The notes under the pieces were generated by a model. It ran no database searches. It was given only the letters and a program-made list of their open reading frames with translations, and had not been told where the DNA came from. A program made the translations under genes and the position numbers. This document shows, one piece after another, positions 58,322 through 64,000 of a stretch of DNA of 64,000 bases. The stretch is from assembly GCF_003014675.1 (NCBI RefSeq), contig NZ_PYAU01000001.1:496001-560000 (forward strand), given 5' to 3'. The stretch comes from Labedella gwakjiensis (GTDB lineage Bacteria; Actinomycetota; Actinomycetes; Actinomycetales; Microbacteriaceae). Position 1 is the stretch's first letter. Every line of letters begins with the position of its first letter.

Positions 58322-60064
58322 ATGACGGTCGAGGACGGAACGGCTGTCCCTCCCGCCCTCGACGTGGATACCCTCCGCATCCGACACCAGGATCGGCAGG
58401 CGTGGACGCCCGACGGAGTGACGTTCTCCGTCGCCCGAGGCGAGGTGGTCCTCGTCCTGGGGCCGAGCGGATCGGGAAAATCGACCCTCGCCCTCGCGCT
58501 CGACGGGCTCGTCCCACATGTCGTGGCGGCCGACGTCGAGGGGTCCGTGCGAGTCGCGGGTCTCGACACCCGGCTCCACCCGGTCGCGGAGCTGAGCGAG
58601 CGTGTGGCGATGGTGTTCCAGGATCCGGACGCGCAGATCGTGACGGGCAGCGTTCTCGACGAGGTCTGCTTCGCGGCGGAGAACCGGCTCGTCCCCGTCG
58701 ACGCCGTCCTCGCGGGGGCCGAGTCGGCGCTGCGCCGGGTCGGTCTCTGGGAGCGACGCGACGAGGATCCGGACGTGCTGTCCGGCGGAGGCAAGCAGCG
58801 CCTCGCCATCGCCGCGGCGCTCGCGTCGAGCTCCGACGTCCTCGTGCTCGACGAGCCGACGGCGAACCTCGACGCCGCGGGATTGGACGACGTGTACGCC
58901 GCATTGAGCGAGATCGTCGCCGACGGCTCGCGATCCGTCGTCCTCATCGAACACAATCTCGACGCGGCCGTCTCCCTCGTCGACCGCGTCGTCGTCCTCG
59001 ACCATCGGGGCGCATCCGTGCTCGACGGTCCTCCCTCCGTCGTGTTCGGAGACCGTGCTGCCGACCTCGAACGCCTGGGCGTCTGGCTGCCGACGGCCAC
59101 GATCGTGGCGTTGCGACTGAAGCGCGCGGGCATCTCCTTCGACCGTCTGCCCGTCACCTCCGGCGACCTCGCCGCGACCCTCGACGCCGTCCCGGGGCTC
59201 CCGTCCCCGTCCGCGCGAGCGGATCTCGCGCTCGTGTCGAGCGCACCTCCCGCCATCGTCGTCCGCTCGCTCACGATCGCGCGCGGTCGCGGACGCCGTC
59301 GCCGCACCGTCGTGGACGGCATCGACCTGACCGTCGGCTCCGGCGAATTCCTGTCGATCGTCGGGACGAACGGCGCGGGCAAGACGACCCTCGTTCACGC
59401 CATCGCCGGACTGATCCGGCCACCGAGAGGGACGATCACCGTCGGTGGATTGGACCCCGCCACAGCGTCCGCCCCCGCCATCTCGGAACGCATCGGTTTC
59501 GTCTTCCAGAACCCGGAGCACCAGTTCGTGACTCACACGGTGTTCGACGAGCTCGCGCACGGTCCGCGCTCGAACGGCGCGGACGAAGCAGCCATCCGCT
59601 CCCGGGTCGACGAACTCCTCGACCGTTTCGGTCTCTCCGATTCGCGGGACGTGAACCCGTTCCTCCTCTCGGGCGGCCAGAAGCGGCGCCTCTCGGTGGG
59701 GACGGCGCTCATCGGCGGAGCCGACATCCTCATCCTCGACGAGCCGACGTTCGGTCAGGACCGTGCACGCGCCGACGAGCTCGTGAGCATCCTCGCCGAT
59801 CTGCACCGCGCGGGAACCACCATCGTGGTCGTGACGCACGACATGCAGCTCGTGGCCGAGGCGTCGACGAGCATCGCGGTGCTCGACGACGGGCGGCTCC
59901 TCGCCCACCGTCCGGCCGACGCCGTGCTTACGGACGACGACCTCCTCGCGAGGGCGGGACTGCGGACGCCGCCGCTCCGGCGAGCGCTCCGTGGTCTCGA
60001 GCGGCACCCGGATTGGCGAGGAGTCACTCGGATGTCGCAGGTACCCGGAGGGGACGGCTCGTGA
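58322..60064 (+). CDS. ECF transporter double ATPase (A-A' fusion, YkoD-like)
   Basis: Energises the importer. Two ABC domains in 580 residues: first Walker A GPSGSGKST (47-55) and signature LSGGGKQRL; second Walker A GTNGAGKTT (348-356) and LSGGQKRR. Walker B is VLVLDEPTAN and ILILDEPTFG, both with the catalytic Glu. Such fusions replace the separate EcfA and EcfA'. The ATG starts 28 bp after the S-component stop, and the stop overlaps the T-component GTG by 4 bp. Confidence 0.93.
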   Translation: MTVEDGTAVPPALDVDTLRIRHQDRQAWTPDGVTFSVARGEVVLVLGPSGSGKSTLALALDGLVPHVVAADVEGSVRVAGLDTRLHPVAELSERVAMVFQDPDAQIVTGSVLDEVCFAAENRLVPVDAVLAGAESALRRVGLWERRDEDPDVLSGGGKQRLAIAAALASSSDVLVLDEPTANLDAAGLDDVYAALSEIVADGSRSVVLIEHNLDAAVSLVDRVVVLDHRGASVLDGPPSVVFGDRAADLERLGVWLPTATIVALRLKRAGISFDRLPVTSGDLAATLDAVPGLPSPSARADLALVSSAPPAIVVRSLTIARGRGRRRRTVVDGIDLTVGSGEFLSIVGTNGAGKTTLVHAIAGLIRPPRGTITVGGLDPATASAPAISERIGFVFQNPEHQFVTHTVFDELAHGPRSNGADEAAIRSRVDELLDRFGLSDSRDVNPFLLSGGQKRRLSVGTALIGGADILILDEPTFGQDRARADELVSILADLHRAGTTIVVVTHDMQLVAEASTSIAVLDDGRLLAHRPADAVLTDDDLLARAGLRTPPLRRALRGLERHPDWRGVTRMSQVPGGDGS

Positions 60065-60846
60065 GCGCCGCCAGCGGACGAGCGCGGGGGTTTCTCCACG
60101 GACTCAATCCGCTTGTGAAGGTCGCGGCGCCCCTTCCGGCGATGATCGGTGTCCTCGTCTCCCGGGATCCGGCGACGCCTCTCGCCGTCGTGGTGCTCAC
60201 GCTCCTCGTGCTCGTCGTGGGCGCTCGCCCGTCTGCTCGGATGACGCTGATCCTCGTTCTGGGCCTGCCACTCGCGGTCGTCGTTGGCGCGCTCGGCTTC
60301 GGCGCCTGGTCGAATCCTGCGGCGGTCGATCGGTCGGTCATCCTCGTCGAGCTCGGTGCCTACAGGTTCTACCTCGGCTCGCTCGCCGTCGGCCTCGCGG
60401 CGTCCCTGCGGCTCGCCGCGCTACTCACCCTCGCCCTCATCGCGGGACTCACGACGGACGGCGCCGACTTCGTCCGCTCGACCGTGCAGTACCTCCGCGT
60501 GCCGTACCGGATCGGCTACACGGCGCTCGCCGCCTACCGCTTCGTACCCCGGTTCCGGCGCGACATCGACCTGATCCGCCAAGCGCACCGTGTGCGCGGA
60601 ACCGGCGGGCGCCGCGGGCCCGGCGCCGCGGTCGGCCGGTTCACGGGGTCGATCGTTCCCCTCCTCGCCGGGGCGATCCGACATGCGGAACGCGTGGCTC
60701 TCGCGATGGACGCACGGGCGTTCGGTGCGCATCCCACCCGGACGGAGCGCCACATCGTCCCTCTGCGTGTTCGCGACGGCTTCTTCGTCGCTGCCTTCTG
60801 GGCGGCGACTGCTGTGGTACTCGTGGTTGTGGGACTCGCGTCCTGA
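60061..60846 (+). CDS. ECF transporter transmembrane (T) component
   Basis: 261 residues, about five hydrophobic segments, with the coupling-helix motif region seen as AMDARAFG (about 216-223), the conserved A-R-G-like signature that contacts the ATPases. HGLNPLVKV opens the protein as usual. GTG 60061 overlaps the ATPase stop (GTGA). It completes the S-AA-T set. Confidence 0.9.
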   Translation: MSAASGRARGFLHGLNPLVKVAAPLPAMIGVLVSRDPATPLAVVVLTLLVLVVGARPSARMTLILVLGLPLAVVVGALGFGAWSNPAAVDRSVILVELGAYRFYLGSLAVGLAASLRLAALLTLALIAGLTTDGADFVRSTVQYLRVPYRIGYTALAAYRFVPRFRRDIDLIRQAHRVRGTGGRRGPGAAVGRFTGSIVPLLAGAIRHAERVALAMDARAFGAHPTRTERHIVPLRVRDGFFVAAFWAATAVVLVVVGLAS

Positions 60847-60880
60847 GCGAGCGGACACGGTCACCGCACCGTCCGTCGAG

Positions 60881-60920
60881 AGGGCTTGTCGCCCTAACGC
60901 GCTCGGCCCTGTCCGGGCCG
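60881..60920. terminator. two small hairpins between convergent genes
   Basis: AGGGC-TTGTC-GCCCT (60881-60895) and CGGCCC-TGTCC-GGGCCG (60904-60920), neither with a T-tract. They may end the ECF operon. Confidence 0.3.
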
Positions 60921-60939
60921 TCGACGACGGGACACGGGA

Positions 60940-61740
60940 TCAGACGAGACCGGCGACGCGGTTGGTGAGCACGGGGACGGCACCCCGCGCCCGATCGACC
61001 GCATCGAGAGCGAGGTCGACGACAAGGAGATCGGGTTCCGCCCCCAGCCGATGGAGCACGTCACCCATCGGCGAGACCACGACGCTGCGGCCGATGCCGG
61101 TGGGAGCATCCGCGGGCGCCTCGACGCCGGCTGCCTCCGGATCGCCCTGCCCCACCGCGAGGACGAAACTCGTCGAGTCGAGGGCCCGCGCGCGGGCGAG
61201 GAGGTCCCACTGCTCGGCCTTGCCGGGGCCGGCGCCCCACGATGCCGCGACCACCTGCACGACGGCACCCGCCCGGGCCGAGGCGACGAAGAGGTCGGGG
61301 AAGCGGATGTCGTAGCAGGTCGCGAGTCCGACCGTCGTACCGGCGACCGAGGCCGTGACCACCCCATCGCCCGGCTGTACCGTGCGCGACTCGGTGAAGC
61401 CGAAGGCATCGAAGAGGTGGACCTTGTCGTAGGACGTGGTGCCGTCCGGTCCGGTCACGAGCAGCGTGTTGCGCACGCGTCCGCCCTCCCCCGGCGTGAA
61501 CATCCCCACGATGATCGTGAGGCCGAGACGGCTCGCCGTCGACGCGACCTCCGACGCCCACGGTCCGTCGATCGGCTCCGCGATGTCGCTCAGGGGGTGG
61601 CCGAAGGCGCGCATCGTCGCCTCGGGGAACACGACGAGCTCGGCTCCCAGCCCGGCGGCCCGCTCGGCCGTCTCCGTGACGATCCGCAGGTTGGCAGCGA
61701 CGTCGTCGGTGCTCACGATCTGGGCGAGCGCTACGCGCAT
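60940..61740 (-). CDS. nitrilase/omega-amidase family hydrolase
   Basis: Carbon-nitrogen hydrolase, 266 residues. The catalytic triad is E40 (FPEATMRAF), K106 (SYDKVHLFD) and C142 (ATCYDIRFPDL). The CYDIRFP block suggests an omega-amidase- or Nit-type small amidase rather than a nitrile hydrolase. ATG 61740 has GGAGG 5-9 nt upstream; much longer in-frame starts lack support. A TAGCGT at about 61770 is a possible -10. Single gene. Confidence 0.9.
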   Translation of the reverse strand: MRVALAQIVSTDDVAANLRIVTETAERAAGLGAELVVFPEATMRAFGHPLSDIAEPIDGPWASEVASTASRLGLTIIVGMFTPGEGGRVRNTLLVTGPDGTTSYDKVHLFDAFGFTESRTVQPGDGVVTASVAGTTVGLATCYDIRFPDLFVASARAGAVVQVVAASWGAGPGKAEQWDLLARARALDSTSFVLAVGQGDPEAAGVEAPADAPTGIGRSVVVSPMGDVLHRLGAEPDLLVVDLALDAVDRARGAVPVLTNRVAGLV

Positions 61741-61790
61741 GGTGTCCTCCGGTCTGTCCCCCACAACGCTAGCCGCAAAGCGCCCCGCGC

Positions 61791-61884
61791 GGTCCCTGAG
61801 CCTGCCGACGGTCGCTCCCCCCGTCGTTGCTCCCCGTTCTCCGGAGCGCACCCCGCTCACGGTCGCCGAGCCTGTCGAGGGGCC
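61791..61884. repeat. two REP-like elements upstream of the HNH gene
   Basis: GGTCCCTGAGCCTGCCGACG (61791) and GGTCGCCGAGCCTGTCGAGG (61861) both resemble the CTGAGCCTGTCGAAG-type dispersed palindrome of actinobacteria, in degraded form. Confidence 0.4.
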
Positions 61885-61990
61885 GGTCCGCGGTTCGTGA
61901 CCTGTCGTCCACAGGGAGTATCTGCGGGAGTTTCTGACTCCTTTTACGGATACCGTCGTCAGTGTCGGTGGTGTCGTGTTCACTGGACGC

Positions 61991-63390
61991 ATGACCACCC
62001 ACGGCGCGGCTTTCCAGGACGCGGTCGCAGTAGCGACCGAAGTCCTCGCCGCGCCTGTCGCCGGCCTGGTTCCCGGCCGGTTGTCGGCGCCCGAGTGGGT
62101 GACGTTGCTGCGTGATGTGGAGCGTCTCGGCCGCCTCGTCGACGCGGCGCGCGTCGCGTTGGCCGGGGAAGCCGAGCAGCGCATCGGCGGCCCCATCGAA
62201 GCTCTTGCCGCCCTCGGGTATGCGTCCGCGGTCGATGCTGTCGCGACGCTCACGGGGTTGGCGGATCGGGACGCAAAACGGAGAATCCGGCTGGGCGGGA
62301 CGCTCAACGCCGGGGTGTCGCTGACCGGCGCGGAGACCGGGTCAGCGCACCCCTGATCGCCGAGGCCGTGTCCGCCGGGAACCTTGGCATCGATGCCGCG
62401 ACCATCCTCACCGACGCTCTGGATGGCGTCTCACCGCGCGTCGATCCCGTGATCGTGGCCGAGGCCGAGCAGGCTCTCGTCGACCTCGCCGAAGGCTCCC
62501 TGGACCACCCGCCCCTGCGCGCAGATCTCGTGCGCGGACAAGCGCAACTCTTCGTGGAAGCGATCGACCCCGACGGGACCCGCCCGCGGGAAGAACTGGC
62601 TCGACGGAGACGACGGTTCACGATCGGACCCGAGACACGGGATGGGCTCATTCCCGTCCACGGGTTGCTGACGTTGGAGATCGGGGCGTCGCTGACGCGC
62701 CTCATCGACGCGCACGTTCGCAGGGTCGCGTTCAGCGGCGTTCCGACCCCCGTCAGCGACCCGGACACTCGGCCGCTTGACGACTCGGACGCGCTCGTCT
62801 CGTCCGTCGATGACCGCACCCCCGCTCAGCGCCGCCACGACACCCTCGCCGACATCATCAGCGCCGCCACCCGGGTGAAGGACGCCCCCGAACTGGCCGG
62901 GGCAGCGCCCGCGATCACCGTCACCGTCACACAGACCACGCTCGACTCCGGTCACGGTGTCGGGTCGATCGACGGTCTCGACACCCCCATCTCCGTCGAC
63001 GCGATCGACAAGATGATCGACTCCCGCGGCATCCAGACCGTCACAATGAACCCGCACCGACGCATCCTCGCCCTCGGATCGGTGCAACGCTGCTTCACCT
63101 CCTCGCAACGCAGGGCGATCACCGCCCGGGACGGCGGGTGCGTCATCCCCGGGTGCACCACCTCCGCCGGATGGTGCGAGGTCCACCACGTGGTCCCATG
63201 GCGTGACGGCGGGCAGACGCACACCGACAACGGAGTCCTGTTGTGCTGGGGACACCACCAGAACATCGACCGCGGACCCTGGCGACTCACCATGCCGAAC
63301 GGGATCCCCCACGTCCGCGGACCCGGACACCCCGAATGGACCCACACCACGAAAACCCGCACCGGACCACCCCTCACCCGCACCGGATGA
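61991..63390 (+). pseudogene. HNH endonuclease with DUF222, broken by a frameshift
   Basis: Two frames together give one normal DUF222-HNH (REP13E12-type) protein. The first part, from ATG 61991, ends early at TGA 62354-62356 after GAETGSAHP. The second continues in the next frame from LIAEAVSAGNLG (CTG at 62353) to 63390 and carries the HNH motif in GCVIPGCTTSAGWCEVHHV and DNGVLLCWGHHQN. One base missing in the CCCC run 62350-62353 explains it. HNH residues are intact, so the break is recent, a sequencing error, or a programmed slip. GTG 61976 is an alternative start for the first part. Such genes are multi-copy in Microbacteriaceae. Confidence 0.82.
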
Positions 63391-63450
63391 GCGGCGCCCA
63401 TGCGCGCACCGCTACATTCGATCCACCACCATTCGCAGACCGGAGCCGCC

Positions 63451-64000
63451 ATGCTTCCCGCAGCCAGCGCCGGGGCATTCGCCCTTGCCGCCTTCGCACT
63501 CATCATCATCCCCGGGCCCAGCGTGCTCTTCGTGATCGGACGATCGCTCGCGCTCGGTCGACGTGGCGGTTTCCTGAGCGTGCTCGGCAATGCCCTCGGC
63601 ATGCTGCCCGCGATCATCCTCGTGGCATTCGGCGTGGGAACGATCGTGGCGGAGTCGGTCCTCCTCTTCGCCGTGATCAAGTACGTCGGAGCGGCGTACG
63701 TGATCTACCTCGGCGTCCAGGCCATCCGGCATCGTCACGACCACGGCGACGATGGGGCAGCGACGGTTCGAACCCGACCATCCTCGTTACGCCTCGTCCG
63801 CGAAGGGTTCATCGTAGGAATCACGAACCCGAAGACAGTCGTGTTCTTCGTCGCGGTGCTCCCCCAGTTCGTCCATTACGAGTCGGGCGCGATCCCCGTG
63901 CAGATGCTCACCCTCGGCCTCATCTTCTTCGCCATCGCCCTCGCAAGCGACGGCGCGTGGGCGCTCACGGCCGGCACGGCTCGCGCATGGTTCGCCGGTA
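63451..64000 (+). CDS. LysE family amino acid exporter (3' end outside window)
   Basis: 183 codons are visible. The start MLPAASAGAFALAAFALIII is followed by PGPSVLFVIGRSLALGRRGG, the typical LysE/RhtB loop, and by GITNPKTVVFF. About five hydrophobic segments are present of the usual six. ATG 63451 has CGGAG 5-9 nt upstream. The substrate cannot be told; basic amino acids and homoserine lactone are usual in the family. The reading frame is open at the right edge. Confidence 0.88.
   Translation, partial: MLPAASAGAFALAAFALIIIPGPSVLFVIGRSLALGRRGGFLSVLGNALGMLPAIILVAFGVGTIVAESVLLFAVIKYVGAAYVIYLGVQAIRHRHDHGDDGAATVRTRPSSLRLVREGFIVGITNPKTVVFFVAVLPQFVHYESGAIPVQMLTLGLIFFAIALASDGAWALTAGTARAWFAG

Overview
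The window is GC-rich, densely coded DNA from an actinobacterium, most likely of the family Microbacteriaceae. I infer this from the gene families present: a DUF222/HNH endonuclease, a DUF4126 protein, a CGNR regulator, an ActP/DUF485/LuxR acetate module, and KPN_02809-type peptidase and Acetyltransf_CG relatives. Many genes also start directly behind a TANNNT -10 box with no room for a leader. Both ends cut genes: tilS at the left and a LysE-type exporter at the right. I see no phage, transposase, CRISPR array or rRNA operon.

Layout. 1-7.9 kb is housekeeping: tilS, ppa, a Tat-type M23 peptidase, tRNA-Glu/Asp/Phe, three very small acidic proteins, an HhH-GPD repair protein, a fatty acid desaturase and a cold-shock protein with a long leader. 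8-13 kb holds a DUF4126 membrane protein and sbcDC. 13-20.3 kb carries carbon metabolism: acetate symporter actP with its DUF485 partner and a divergent GAF-LuxR regulator, a VanZ-type membrane protein, prpB and prpC (no prpD nearby), and a neutral zinc metallopeptidase.

20.4-46.8 kb is a Wzx/Wzy-type exopolysaccharide (EPS) locus. It has an initiating polyprenyl-phosphate sugar transferase, several glycosyltransferases, a tyrosine phosphatase and a Wzz/BY-kinase fusion for length control, and three acyl-decorating enzymes. It also has a Wzy-like polymerase, a Wzx-like flippase, a secreted beta-helix protein and a 1800-residue secreted multidomain protein. A CDP-alcohol phosphotransferase and a nucleotidyltransferase face each other across its right border. 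The two large secreted proteins share a homologous domain of about 200 residues, and the control regions of the locus share a GAACMTGAGG-like motif. Together these suggest one co-regulated matrix system.

46.9-64 kb returns to core functions: malate dehydrogenase, a CGNR regulator, two DMT exporters, a long acyl-CoA oxidase/dehydrogenase, RecQ, a GNAT protein, a pirin, a membrane acyltransferase, a complete ECF transporter (S, AA, T) behind a DtxR-like palindrome, a nitrilase-family amidase, a frameshifted HNH endonuclease gene and the partial LysE exporter.
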